A program made the position numbers and the translations under genes. This document shows positions 1 through 8,347 of a stretch of 64,000 nucleotides of DNA, piece by piece. Under the pieces are notes generated by a model. The model searched no databases, was not told where the DNA came from, and saw nothing but the letters and a program-made list of their open reading frames with translations. The DNA comes from Paenibacillus sp. RC67 (GTDB taxonomy: Bacteria; Bacillota; Bacilli; Paenibacillales; NBRC-103111): positions 5,789,501 to 5,853,500 of the forward strand of contig NZ_CP125098.1 in the NCBI RefSeq assembly GCF_030020805.1. The letters run 5' to 3'. The stretch's first letter is position 1; each line of letters opens with the position of its first letter.

Positions 1-10
1 GAAAATAAGA

Positions 11-38
11 AACCTTCGGAGAATCATCTCCGAAGGTT
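11..38 (-). terminator. lipM intrinsic terminator overlapping the stop codon
   Basis: A 12-bp perfect inverted repeat with a 4-base loop is followed on the minus strand by a T-rich tail reaching the window edge. The lipM stop codon (24-26) lies at the loop, so the last lipM codons form the left arm of the hairpin. Confidence 0.85.
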
Positions 39-866
39 CCATATGTCATTTGCATATTTATCCGCAATAAGCTGCTCCACAAGGGATTGCTCATATTCGG
101 TCAAACTACCCTCTTCAAGCTCGACATGCAAGCCTTCCGCCATCCCTTCACGAAATGCGCGTTCCACATCCGATAGTACGACTGGGGGCCTTCCTAGTTG
201 ACGGCAAATATCATTAATCGCCACCGCTTTTTGTGTAAATTGCTGCTTGAGCCTCTCTTGTATCCGTTCATTCTTAAATTGCAGCACACGGAATAATTGA
301 TCCGTATCCATATCCAACAAAATCGAACCATGCTGCAGAACGACCTGCTTCTGCCTCGTCTGCGCACTGCCGGCAATTTTACGTCCCTCTACCACAAGTT
401 CATACCATGATGGAGAGTCGAAGCAAGCAGCAGAACCCATTGAAGCATATTTGCTCTTCTCTTCTTCTGTAGCCAAATGAACCATTTGCGCGTCTAAGCC
501 TAATTTTTGAAATCCTAGCAGCAGCCCCTCGCTTAGAACGCGGTACGCTTCCGTGACTCCGCTTGGAATCCCCGGATAACTCTCGGACACGATAATACTG
601 TAGGTCAATTCCTTGTCGTGCAGCACGGCACGACCGCCTGTAGGTCTACGAACAAAGCCGAGGCCTTCTTCACGGAGCTTCTCGAAGTGAACCTCCTCCG
701 ATTTTTGAAAATAGCCTATTGACAATGTTGGAGGATTCCAGCCATAGAAACGGACTGTCGGTCCCGACTTCCCTTCGCTGTTCGCGATGAGTATCGCTTC
801 GTCCACTGCCATATTATAAGCAGGATGTTGTAATCCTGATGAAATAAACCGCCATGTTGGCTTCAT
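24..866 (-). CDS. lipM: Octanoyl-[GcvH]:protein N-octanoyltransferase LipM
   Basis: A 280-aa protein of the biotin/lipoate protein ligase fold, the length of B. subtilis LipM. LipM moves octanoate from octanoyl-ACP to the lipoyl domain of GcvH, the first step of lipoic acid assembly in Firmicutes. Visible family motifs are RRPTGGRAVLHDKELTYS (73-90), the nucleophile-bearing GSAACFD segment with Cys148, and GRKIAGSAQ with its conserved Lys (161-169). No ATP-dependent ligase C-domain is present, which favours octanoyltransferase over LplA. The start ATG follows an AGGCGG site 16 bases after the stop of the upstream anchored protein, so the two probably share a transcript. Confidence 0.92.
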   Translation of the reverse strand: MKPTWRFISSGLQHPAYNMAVDEAILIANSEGKSGPTVRFYGWNPPTLSIGYFQKSEEVHFEKLREEGLGFVRRPTGGRAVLHDKELTYSIIVSESYPGIPSGVTEAYRVLSEGLLLGFQKLGLDAQMVHLATEEEKSKYASMGSAACFDSPSWYELVVEGRKIAGSAQTRQKQVVLQHGSILLDMDTDQLFRVLQFKNERIQERLKQQFTQKAVAINDICRQLGRPPVVLSDVERAFREGMAEGLHVELEEGSLTEYEQSLVEQLIADKYANDIWNLRR

Positions 867-882
867 GCTGTCTAACCGCCTT

Positions 883-1971
883 TCATCTTTTACCGCAAAT
901 TTCTTTCCCCGCCGTCAATTCCTCAATTTTGAACTCACGTTGAGGCTTATCGGCTGCATCCATGCCGACCAGAGCAATTGCACCGTCCTCTGCCAGAACC
1001 GCAAATTGATCTCCGAGCGGCGTAATGCCGACTGGCCTGTGATCCCAAGCCAACTGCACTTGCTTCTGGCTTTTCAAGTCGAGCAGCGCCAGGGGCTTTT
1101 CAATATCCAATGCATTATTCGTCACATCGTAACGGTCAATAAGCATTTTCCCTTGCAAGGCCGCCATGGAAAAGGAATACGGTCTCGTATTGGAAATAAA
1201 ATTGCTCGTTAGCTCATACGGTACCTGCTGGGGATTAAACTTAAATATTTTATTAGACCATTCCGTCTTGTTGCGCTGAGAAATCATCATGTAGACATCG
1301 CCATTCGAATCAATACTGACCTGATCGAGAGGATAACGTCTAGCCTCCTGAATCATCTTCCCCCAGTCCCCGCTTTGCAAATCGGCTTTATACACATTGG
1401 AGCTTGTATCCGAACTGTTGGAGGTGACGAAGAACACATCCTTGCCTACCCCTTTAACATCCTCTACGCCACCGGGTACGAGCCATTCCTTCACCCATTT
1501 ATGATCCTTGAGCTGATAAATACCTACCTTGGTCATGTCAGACCCTTTTGGGGACGTTTTTTCGGCGGATGAAACGAACATCAGGTCACCGTACACATAG
1601 CTGTGCTTAGGCGATAACTGAGGAGTTGCATATTGAGCAAATTTATCCGATTGCTTGTCCCTTATATAAAAGCCCTTGAAAGCTTTGGGGTCCTCTGGAT
1701 TATATACCGTGATCACTGTGTGGTCCGTAGTGTAATTCACGCTGCTGATTGGCTGAGACGTCTGCAAAATGAGCTTGCTATGCTGCGTCTTGCTGTTGAC
1801 GGTAAACACCTGATGGTCATCTGTAACCAGCAAATCTCCAATTTCATCGATAGCTAGAGTTGCCTCGGCATCAATCGTAGTCAGCTTCGGTTTCGCATCC
1901 CTACTTACGTAATGGAATATGCCCAAGCTTATCAGGATTAGCGCCACAAGCGCCGTAAGCCATACTTTCAA
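883..1971 (-). CDS. Membrane-anchored extracytoplasmic protein, unknown function
   Basis: I chose a TTG start at 1971 (362 aa) because GGAAGG sits just before it; an upstream in-frame ATG at 2016 has no such site. Residues 3-22 form one hydrophobic helix (VWLTALVALILISLGIFHYV), so the rest should lie outside the membrane. The body is a string of short beta-rich segments such as AIDEIGDLLVTDDHQVF and VSIDSNGDVYMMISQR, suggesting a beta-propeller, but I recognise no named family. It lies directly upstream of lipM. A similar architecture (one anchor plus propeller-like body) occurs at 36398-38029. Confidence 0.75.
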   Translation of the reverse strand: MKVWLTALVALILISLGIFHYVSRDAKPKLTTIDAEATLAIDEIGDLLVTDDHQVFTVNSKTQHSKLILQTSQPISSVNYTTDHTVITVYNPEDPKAFKGFYIRDKQSDKFAQYATPQLSPKHSYVYGDLMFVSSAEKTSPKGSDMTKVGIYQLKDHKWVKEWLVPGGVEDVKGVGKDVFFVTSNSSDTSSNVYKADLQSGDWGKMIQEARRYPLDQVSIDSNGDVYMMISQRNKTEWSNKIFKFNPQQVPYELTSNFISNTRPYSFSMAALQGKMLIDRYDVTNNALDIEKPLALLDLKSQKQVQLAWDHRPVGITPLGDQFAVLAEDGAIALVGMDAADKPQREFKIEELTAGKEICGKR

Positions 1972-2126
1972 TACCCATCCTTCCTTTCCCACCATGTATT
2001 TAACATCATATAGCATTCATGCGGGTTATGAAAGTAGTTCTTTTCGTCCATACTAATTTTTAACGCTTTACCCTTATGTTTGCCAGCTTTCCTACCTAAG
2101 GAAGGCTCCAAAAGGAGTGGCATGCC

Positions 2127-3935
2127 ATGCAGACACCAGACAAACAAGAATATGTGCGACCTTTCAATGAACATGTACAGCTGCATTTTGACCGTGAATG
2201 GTTCGAGCAGCTCAACGAAAAAGCGCTACGCAATGGCCCTTGGGACGATTGGACCCTGTATCAGCTTGCTTATGAAGCCGAGAAAGCGAGCCTTATTTCC
2301 AGCTTCGACCAGCTTCAGTCACTCGTCCACATTCAACATGTAACTCCAATGCCTCATCAAATCGAAACAGCGAAACGAGTTTTGACCGAAATGCGCGGAA
2401 GAGCGATATTGGCCGACGAGGTCGGACTAGGCAAAACCATCGAAGCCGGGCTTATTTTAAAAGAATATATGATTCGGGGCTTGGTCAAAAAAGTGCTGAT
2501 TCTTGTTCCCGCTTCCCTCGTGCTGCAATGGGTACGGGAGCTGAATCAGAAGTTCGGCATCTCCGCCGTAGCCCAAAAAAAAGAATATATGTGGGCCCAG
2601 CACGACATCATTGTAGCCTCCATGGATACGGCAAAACGCGACCCGCACCGTGACATTGTTCTTGGTATGGAATACGACATGTTGATTGTCGATGAAGCTC
2701 ACAAACTCAAAAATAAAAAGACTACTAACTACCAGTTCATCAACGAGCTTCGCAAAAAGTATTGTCTGCTCTTGACAGCTACCCCAGTGCAGAACGACTT
2801 AAGCGAGCTGTATAACCTCATTACGCTGCTCAAGCCGGGCCAGCTTGGGGGTCAAGGAAGCTTTCAGGCTAACTTCGTAGTGGACAAGCGAATTCCAAAA
2901 AATGAAGACCAGCTGCAGCACGAGCTCTCTAAAGTCATGATCCGCAACCGCCGCAGCGACGGCAATGTCAATTTCACGAAGCGTATCGTACGCAACATTC
3001 CGCTTACTCTGTCTTCCGAGGAGCAAGCTCTGTATGACGGGGTTACCAATTTCGTCAAAGGCCGCTATGAAGAAGCTGGGGGAGACCTCAGCAGCATTCT
3101 CTCCCTAGTCACCTTGCAGCGGGAAGTGTGCAGCAGCCGCGATGCGGTATTCATTACTCTGGTCAATATGTTTAAGAAGACAGCCGAAGATTCGCCTGTT
3201 CGCCCCCGCATCTGGCAGTTGGTCGAGCTTATTCGAAGCATCAAGGCCAATACCAAAGCGGAAAAGGTTATGGAGCTTGTCCGGGAGATCAATGATAAGG
3301 TCATTATTTTTACGGAATATCGGGCTTCGCAGGAATATTTGATCCAGTATTTGAAGGAGCATAAAATTTCGGCTGTCCCTTATCGCGGAGGCATGAACCG
3401 GGGCAAGAAAGACTGGATGATGGATTTGTTCCGGAACCGCGCTCAGGTACTCGTTGCGACGGAAGCAGGCGGCGAGGGGATCAACCTGCAGTTTTGTCAT
3501 AACATGATCAACTTCGACCTTCCTTGGAATCCGATGAGGGTTGAACAGCGCATTGGCCGCGTCCACCGTCTAGGGCAGAAGGATGACGTGAAGATCTACA
3601 ATTTGTCCACCAGTGGAACGATAGAAGAATATATTTTGTCGCTGCTGCATGAAAAAATCAATATGTTCGAGCTGGTTATCGGAGAGCTGGATACGATACT
3701 GGAACGCTTTGAGCAGTCGAATTCATTAGAAAAGCATTTGGCTCAAATGATCCTCTCCTCCTCCAGCGAGGAAGATATACGGCGTCAGATGGACGATCTT
3801 GGACGCTCTTTCTCTAGCATTCGTACTGAAGTAGAGAGAGACGGCAGATCCCATGAAGAAGTTCAACTTAATACCATGCTGGATGCTGTGGGCCAAACCG
3901 TACCGTTGGCTAGTGAAGCGGAGGTGTCACCATGA
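2127..3935 (+). CDS. yqhH: SNF2/RapA-type DEAD-box helicase, YqhH-like
   Basis: A 602-aa superfamily 2 ATPase. Motifs in order: ADEVGLGKT Walker A (96-104), VDEAH (188-192), TATPVQND (217-224), a helicase C lobe with TEAGGEGINLQF and the arginine-finger motif RIGRVHRLGQ. This set is typical of SNF2/RapA proteins that remodel protein-nucleic acid complexes, such as stalled RNA polymerase. An AAGGAG site precedes the ATG. The stop overlaps the start of the next gene (ATGA), and the pair matches the B. subtilis yqhH-yqhG arrangement, also near lipM (yqhM). The exact substrate is unknown. Confidence 0.9.
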   Translation: MQTPDKQEYVRPFNEHVQLHFDREWFEQLNEKALRNGPWDDWTLYQLAYEAEKASLISSFDQLQSLVHIQHVTPMPHQIETAKRVLTEMRGRAILADEVGLGKTIEAGLILKEYMIRGLVKKVLILVPASLVLQWVRELNQKFGISAVAQKKEYMWAQHDIIVASMDTAKRDPHRDIVLGMEYDMLIVDEAHKLKNKKTTNYQFINELRKKYCLLLTATPVQNDLSELYNLITLLKPGQLGGQGSFQANFVVDKRIPKNEDQLQHELSKVMIRNRRSDGNVNFTKRIVRNIPLTLSSEEQALYDGVTNFVKGRYEEAGGDLSSILSLVTLQREVCSSRDAVFITLVNMFKKTAEDSPVRPRIWQLVELIRSIKANTKAEKVMELVREINDKVIIFTEYRASQEYLIQYLKEHKISAVPYRGGMNRGKKDWMMDLFRNRAQVLVATEAGGEGINLQFCHNMINFDLPWNPMRVEQRIGRVHRLGQKDDVKIYNLSTSGTIEEYILSLLHEKINMFELVIGELDTILERFEQSNSLEKHLAQMILSSSSEEDIRRQMDDLGRSFSSIRTEVERDGRSHEEVQLNTMLDAVGQTVPLASEAEVSP

Positions 3936-4972
3936 AGACTGATGAAATACAAAGCTTTGTCATGCGGTATCTCGAAGCAGAGAAATGCGACATCGTGGAG
4001 AAGCATCCGGCTTATGTCACTGTGAAGCTGTCTCCTTCCGCTGATAGGGAGCTAACTTATCGTCCTTATTATTGGAGCTTTGTGGAGCGCACTGGCGTGA
4101 CTCCTGAAACAATGACCTGCACCTTCATCTTCGATCCGGAGGCGCACAAAGCTTCCTTATCATCTGCGAGCCCCTCGGCAGCTCCAGCTGTTCCCGGAGA
4201 GCAGCAAATCGTCGTCGATTCCACCTTGGGGCAGGCTCAGTCCAATCCTTCAGGTGCGACGGCTCCCGCCGTTCCCGGAGCTCCAGCGCAGCAGGATAGT
4301 ATTCTGGGGCGTTACTTCGGGTTTGTGCCAACCCAAATGACAGCTCGTGTCCCCAAGGATGAGGTAACGTTCGGAAGCCGCAGGCTGGAACAAATATTCC
4401 ATGCCTGCCGTAGCAAAGGCCGGTTTGTACATCTATACGAGCATTATAAGCCTGAGCAACAGCCGAAATCTTCCCCAATGTCTACAACAGCTTTTGAAAC
4501 GTGGATGCAGGTCAACTTTAAAGTGGAGTTTGCTTGTGATATGAAGCGCAGTGAAATTCACTCGCTAGGGTTTCATATGGTCACAGGTGAAATCTGTGAG
4601 CATTTTCAAGAGCGGCTGCAGAATAAACGGCTATCGCCAAGAATTCCTGCCCAAGTCTACATGATTCCTGACAAGTTTACCTTGCCTCGGGCGGTTATCT
4701 ACTTGGAGCAGTATCTGGAAAATATTTTGCGGGGCTACGATCATTCTTGGGCGGAGGAAGCCAAGCATCGTCTTGAGGAAGAGCTTCGGCGCATACGAGG
4801 ATATTATGAGCCGTTAATTCTCCATGCGGAAATGGAAAAAAAACATGAAATTGATACGCAGTATTTCAATCGCCGGCAAGAAATCGAGTGGCAGTATCGC
4901 CCCCGCATCCAAATATCCGTCATCAATTGCGGGCTGTTCCATCTTCACACGGGAAATCCAGCTATGAACTGA
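3932..4972 (+). CDS. yqhG: YqhG family protein
   Basis: A 346-aa protein whose start overlaps the helicase stop in an ATGA junction, so translation is probably coupled. The N-terminus (MKTDEIQSFVMRYLEAEKCD) and the block LTYRPYYWSFVERTGVTP resemble YqhG. It carries an Ala/Pro/Gln-rich, probably disordered insert at about residues 75-120 that makes it longer than the B. subtilis protein (about 260 aa). The C-terminal third is charged and helical (YDHSWAEEAKHRLEEELRRI). The function of the family is unknown; co-translation with the helicase suggests a partner protein. Confidence 0.85.
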   Translation: MKTDEIQSFVMRYLEAEKCDIVEKHPAYVTVKLSPSADRELTYRPYYWSFVERTGVTPETMTCTFIFDPEAHKASLSSASPSAAPAVPGEQQIVVDSTLGQAQSNPSGATAPAVPGAPAQQDSILGRYFGFVPTQMTARVPKDEVTFGSRRLEQIFHACRSKGRFVHLYEHYKPEQQPKSSPMSTTAFETWMQVNFKVEFACDMKRSEIHSLGFHMVTGEICEHFQERLQNKRLSPRIPAQVYMIPDKFTLPRAVIYLEQYLENILRGYDHSWAEEAKHRLEEELRRIRGYYEPLILHAEMEKKHEIDTQYFNRRQEIEWQYRPRIQISVINCGLFHLHTGNPAMN

Positions 4973-5121
4973 CGAATTATGCTAAAAATAGAAGCAAACT
5001 TTTTTTTGCAGTGCTACAGGTTCTAACAAACTTTTCAAGGCATATTTTATACAATAAGGGCATAGCACTTCCTTCAAGCGACAACATCCGTGCCCGATAC
5101 TTAAGACAAGCAGGTGAATGG

Positions 5122-6033
5122 ATGAAAAGATCGATTGTATGGCTTTCCTGCCTTTTTCTATGGACAAGCCTGCTGGTTGCACGGCCGCTTAATACAGCCG
5201 CCGTTCCTGATAACCCGCCAATTCCGGTACAAGCGCTCGTCCCTTCTTCGACGGATCTTACAGTCACCACCCCAACCTTCATGGATGCCGTTAACCAGTG
5301 GATGAAGCGAATCTCTAATGAGCAAGGTTTCGAAACATGGAAGCAAGCATCATGGACAAGCTATCCTCTAGGTCCCGGTACTCACGGCTGGATCATTTTG
5401 CTCAAAGCAGGCGGAGCCGAAGTGGGCTACATGGTGATTTACGCCGAGGATCCTAAGGATCCGAACAAGTATCGTCTCGCCGAATATGGAAGAGGCAGCA
5501 CCCCGCTCTTTAGCTTAAACACTCTGTACCAATCACTGGTACAGCTTGAACTCATTCATACGTCTTATAAAGCGGAGCGTTGGTATTCCGGTCCTCTCTA
5601 TGCGGTCTGGAAGGTCACTTCCGGTACGGAGCTGTATTTTATCGATGCCAAGAGCGGTGAAGTACTCCCTCTTAGCTCCGCTAAACAGCTTGATGCCGCC
5701 CTAGCGGAAGAGCCATACTCGTCATCCGTGCTTCCTAAGCACTCCATAACCGCCAGCCTTCAGCTTGGCACATTCGATCCCTACGACCGTCTTCCATGGG
5801 TCAAGGGCACTCCGGTTAACGTGGATACGTTCGATAAGCTTGCAACCGTTCTCAAAGAACAAAGCAAGCTAACTTACGTAGCAGAGCTGTATGACCGTTC
5901 CGTCACTGTGCCTCTTGCCGTTACCGGATACCAGCAATGGTCGAATGAAGAAGCCTTCCTGCTATTGGAGCAGGACGGTCAAAGGGCCATCCCTTATTCC
6001 GTTGCTACCAAGCAAGGCAAACTATTCCCTTAG
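5122..6033 (+). CDS. Secreted protein of unknown function
   Basis: The frame is open from 4888, but I place the start at ATG 5122 because it begins a clean signal peptide (MKRSIVWLSCLFLWTSLLVA) preceded by an AGGTG. The predicted product has 303 aa. I see no catalytic motif or named domain; the mature part contains GWIILLKAGGAEVGYMVIYA and AVWKVTSGTELYFIDAKSGE segments suggesting a beta-rich, PepSY-like fold, which is only a guess. The stop overlaps the 3' end of the convergent yqzE-like gene by four bases, and its likely terminator lies inside that gene. Confidence 0.75.
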   Translation: MKRSIVWLSCLFLWTSLLVARPLNTAAVPDNPPIPVQALVPSSTDLTVTTPTFMDAVNQWMKRISNEQGFETWKQASWTSYPLGPGTHGWIILLKAGGAEVGYMVIYAEDPKDPNKYRLAEYGRGSTPLFSLNTLYQSLVQLELIHTSYKAERWYSGPLYAVWKVTSGTELYFIDAKSGEVLPLSSAKQLDAALAEEPYSSSVLPKHSITASLQLGTFDPYDRLPWVKGTPVNVDTFDKLATVLKEQSKLTYVAELYDRSVTVPLAVTGYQQWSNEEAFLLLEQDGQRAIPYSVATKQGKLFP

Positions 6034-6311
6034 GTTTTTCTCCTCCTCCCTATATAGAAAAGCTTCCCATCTCTTAAGCGCGCAATTACCTTAGCGGCTA
6101 AGGAGAGAAGCTTTTCATTTTTTTTGCGCCAATGCAGTCCCCCCATCCACATTCGGATGGCCAGCGGCAGCATACCGAACCAGCGATACTGCCAATGCTC
6201 CCGCACCTCTCTTTGGCTTGCTCTAGTTTGCTTGCGTACTTCCTTCGGCGTTTCCATATATTTGATGAACTGCTCTGTCATATATTTTACCAGCTCGTCT
6301 CCCTTAGCTAT
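6030..6311 (-). CDS. yqzE: YqzE-like small protein with an apparent AUA start
   Basis: The core YRWFGMLPLAIRMW and the N-terminal pattern DELVKYMTEQFIKYMETP identify a YqzE-like protein. The conserved reading begins upstream of the first ATG (6281): a GGAGGTGA site is followed at normal spacing by ATA GCT AAG GGA GAC (6311 leftward), reading I/M-A-K-G-D-E-L-V-K-Y. No ATG, GTG or TTG exists there. Either AUA is used as a start, or 6309 is misread and should give ATG, or translation starts at 6281 (83 aa) without a good site. The 93-aa product is highly basic at its C-terminus. In B. subtilis yqzE lies next to the comG genes; none are seen here. Confidence 0.75.
   Translation of the reverse strand: MAKGDELVKYMTEQFIKYMETPKEVRKQTRASQREVREHWQYRWFGMLPLAIRMWMGGLHWRKKNEKLLSLAAKVIARLRDGKLFYIGRRRKT
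6057..6123 (+). terminator. Terminator of the 5122-6033 gene, inside yqzE
   Basis: The arms GAAAAGCTTC and GAAGCTTTTC enclose a loop of about 40 bases and are followed on the plus strand by a run of eight T. The structure lies within the convergent yqzE-like coding region. Confidence 0.55.
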
Positions 6312-6386
6312 ACGCGATTCACCTCCATCCTATCATTGTAGCCATTTTGTCTTTTGTACAACCTCCTGATCTTCCTCTTTTCGCGA

Positions 6387-6433
6387 CAAAAAAACACCCG
6401 CCATCGTTCTCCCAGAAGAGATCGTGTCGGGTG
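6387..6433 (-). terminator. argS intrinsic terminator
   Basis: A CACCCG...CGGGTG hairpin with further inner pairing is followed on the minus strand by seven T. It separates argS from the downstream yqzE-like gene. Confidence 0.75.
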
Positions 6434-6450
6434 ATATAGTGCTCTGATTA

Positions 6451-8175
6451 TTACATTTTTTCCGGTGCTTCAAGACCAATTAGAGCCAATCCGTTGCGGA
6501 TTGTAATTTGCGTACTCTTCACTAATGCCAAGCGGGCTTGGCGAAGTGCCGCATCTTCTACCAGAATTGGGCATTCATGATAGAAACGGTTGAAGCTTTG
6601 AGCCAGATCAACCAAATAACGGCTAACGATGGAAGGCTCCAGCTTGTACATTGCCTGCTCAACCCGCTCCTTAAAGAAGTAAAGCTGCTTCAGTAGCCCT
6701 TGTGATTCGGCATTTTCCAACAGTGAAGTATCGATCTGTTCCAGCTTCGCTTCAAACGCCATGGACTCACCACCGTTAGCTTTACGCAGAACGCTGCATG
6801 CACGTGTATGGGTGTACTGTACGTAAGGACCTGTTTCGCCCTCGAAGTTCAAAGCAACGTCCCATGAGAATACAATATCCTTGATACGGTTATTGCTCAA
6901 ATCATTGAAGATGATAGCTCCCACGCCGACTTGACGGGCAACCTCGTCTTTATTTTCCAGGTTCGGGTTCTTTTCTTCAATAATCGCTTTTGTCTTCTCG
7001 ATCGACTGTGTAAGCAGTTCCTCAAGACGAATAACGTTCCCTTTGCGAGTCGATAGCTTGGCGCCTTCCAAGCTAACTTTACCGAACGGCACATGCACTA
7101 AGCGGTCTGCCCACTCGTAGCCCATAAGCTCGATGACCTTGAACCACTGCTGGAAGTGCAGACTTTGTCCTGCATCCGTAACGTAAACGCATTTGTCAAA
7201 ATCGTACGTATTTTTACGATAGATCGCCGCTGTAACGTCCCGTGTATGATACAGCGTGCCGCCATCCTTCTTGAGCATCAACGCAGGAGGCATGTTGTAT
7301 TCATCCAAGCGAACGAGCATCGCTCCCTGATCCTCTTCAAGCAGGTTCTTCTGCTTCAGCTCATCCACTACAGCCGCCATTTTATCGTTGTAGAAGCTCT
7401 CGCCTGCATAAGAATCAAAATGAACGCCGAGCAAGTCATAAATCTTTTGAAATTCCTTCAAGCTGATTTCCACAAACCATTTCCACAATTGCAGCGCTTC
7501 TTCATCGCCCTGCTCAAGCTTCACAAACCAAGAGCGAGCTTCATCTTCAAGCTCCGGTTTAACATCTGCCTCATCATGAAACTTTACGTACAAGCGCTGA
7601 AGCTCATCAATTCCGTCCGCTTCGACGACGCTTTTCTCTCCCCACAGCTTGTAGGCTACGATCAGCTTGCCGAACTGGGTTCCCCAGTCGCCTAAATGGT
7701 TGATCCCTACACAATTATAACCAAGGAATTCATATATTTTGTAAATCGCATTTCCGATCATGGTGGTACGCAAGTGTCCGATATGGAATGCTTTGGCAAT
7801 GTTAGGCGAAGAGAAATCCAATGCAATGTTTCGGCCTTGGCCGATATTTTGCGAGCCATAACGGTCGCCCTTCTCCAGAACTTCACCAATCACGCTGGAT
7901 GCGAAGCTCGAAGGCTCCAAAAATACGTTGAAATAACCGGAAACAGCCTCAACCCGTTGGAATGCAGGATGATCCTTCCACTGCTGCTTAAGCTCCTCTG
8001 CAATGGCCTGAGGCGCTTTGCGAAGCTGCTTGCTCATCTTGAAGCAAGGCAACGATAAATCTCCCATTTGCGGATTTGGCGGGTATTCAACCAATTCAGC
8101 AAGCGATTCCTCGGTTAATCCCTCCAACTGAGAAGCAAGCTGAGCCGCTAATATATTCTTATAATTCATCATCAT
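6451..8175 (-). CDS. argS: Arginyl-tRNA synthetase
   Basis: A 574-aa class I aminoacyl-tRNA synthetase that charges tRNA-Arg. Visible are the N-terminal tRNA-recognition domain, the HIGH signature in KAFHIGHLRTTMIGN, the WGTQFG block, and the KMSKS-equivalent KLSTRKGNVI, a degenerate form common in ArgRS. The C-terminal helical anticodon-binding domain includes GPYVQYTHTRACSVLRKA. Three consecutive ATG codons follow an AAAGGGG site; any of them could be used. It has its own sigma-A promoter and a hairpin-containing leader. Confidence 0.97.
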   Translation of the reverse strand: MMMNYKNILAAQLASQLEGLTEESLAELVEYPPNPQMGDLSLPCFKMSKQLRKAPQAIAEELKQQWKDHPAFQRVEAVSGYFNVFLEPSSFASSVIGEVLEKGDRYGSQNIGQGRNIALDFSSPNIAKAFHIGHLRTTMIGNAIYKIYEFLGYNCVGINHLGDWGTQFGKLIVAYKLWGEKSVVEADGIDELQRLYVKFHDEADVKPELEDEARSWFVKLEQGDEEALQLWKWFVEISLKEFQKIYDLLGVHFDSYAGESFYNDKMAAVVDELKQKNLLEEDQGAMLVRLDEYNMPPALMLKKDGGTLYHTRDVTAAIYRKNTYDFDKCVYVTDAGQSLHFQQWFKVIELMGYEWADRLVHVPFGKVSLEGAKLSTRKGNVIRLEELLTQSIEKTKAIIEEKNPNLENKDEVARQVGVGAIIFNDLSNNRIKDIVFSWDVALNFEGETGPYVQYTHTRACSVLRKANGGESMAFEAKLEQIDTSLLENAESQGLLKQLYFFKERVEQAMYKLEPSIVSRYLVDLAQSFNRFYHECPILVEDAALRQARLALVKSTQITIRNGLALIGLEAPEKM

Positions 8176-8225
8176 AGACCCCTTTCAATCCAACCCTGTA
8201 ATCCTGCTATTTGTTTAAGTATATT

Positions 8226-8255
8226 CAAGCAACAAAGCACCCCAAGCGGGGTGCT
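8226..8255 (-). terminator. GC-rich hairpin in the argS leader / after the mcp gene
   Basis: A perfect 8-bp stem (AGCACCCC/GGGGTGCT, loop of 4) is followed on the minus strand by the interrupted T-tract TTTGTTGCTT. It lies downstream of both the chemoreceptor stop and the argS promoter, so it could end the mcp transcript, attenuate argS, or both. I see no T-box sequence. Confidence 0.5.
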
Positions 8256-8298
8256 CGCCATACATTCACTGAGTTTGCCATCATTTACATATGTCCAT

Positions 8299-8327
8299 AT
8301 TATATCTATCCTGAAAAATCGAGTCAA
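8299..8327 (-). promoter_or_regulatory. Sigma-A promoter of argS
   Basis: On the minus strand TTGACT (8322-8327) and a perfect TATAAT (8299-8304) are separated by 17 bases. Transcription would start near 8292, giving argS a leader of about 115 nt. Confidence 0.8.
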
Positions 8328-8347
8328 GCGCCTGAGCACGGCAATTC

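Noticed and set aside
8176..8347. T-box riboswitch upstream of argS
   Set aside because: No AGGGTGGNACCGCG-like sequence and no specifier stem; the leader is too short.
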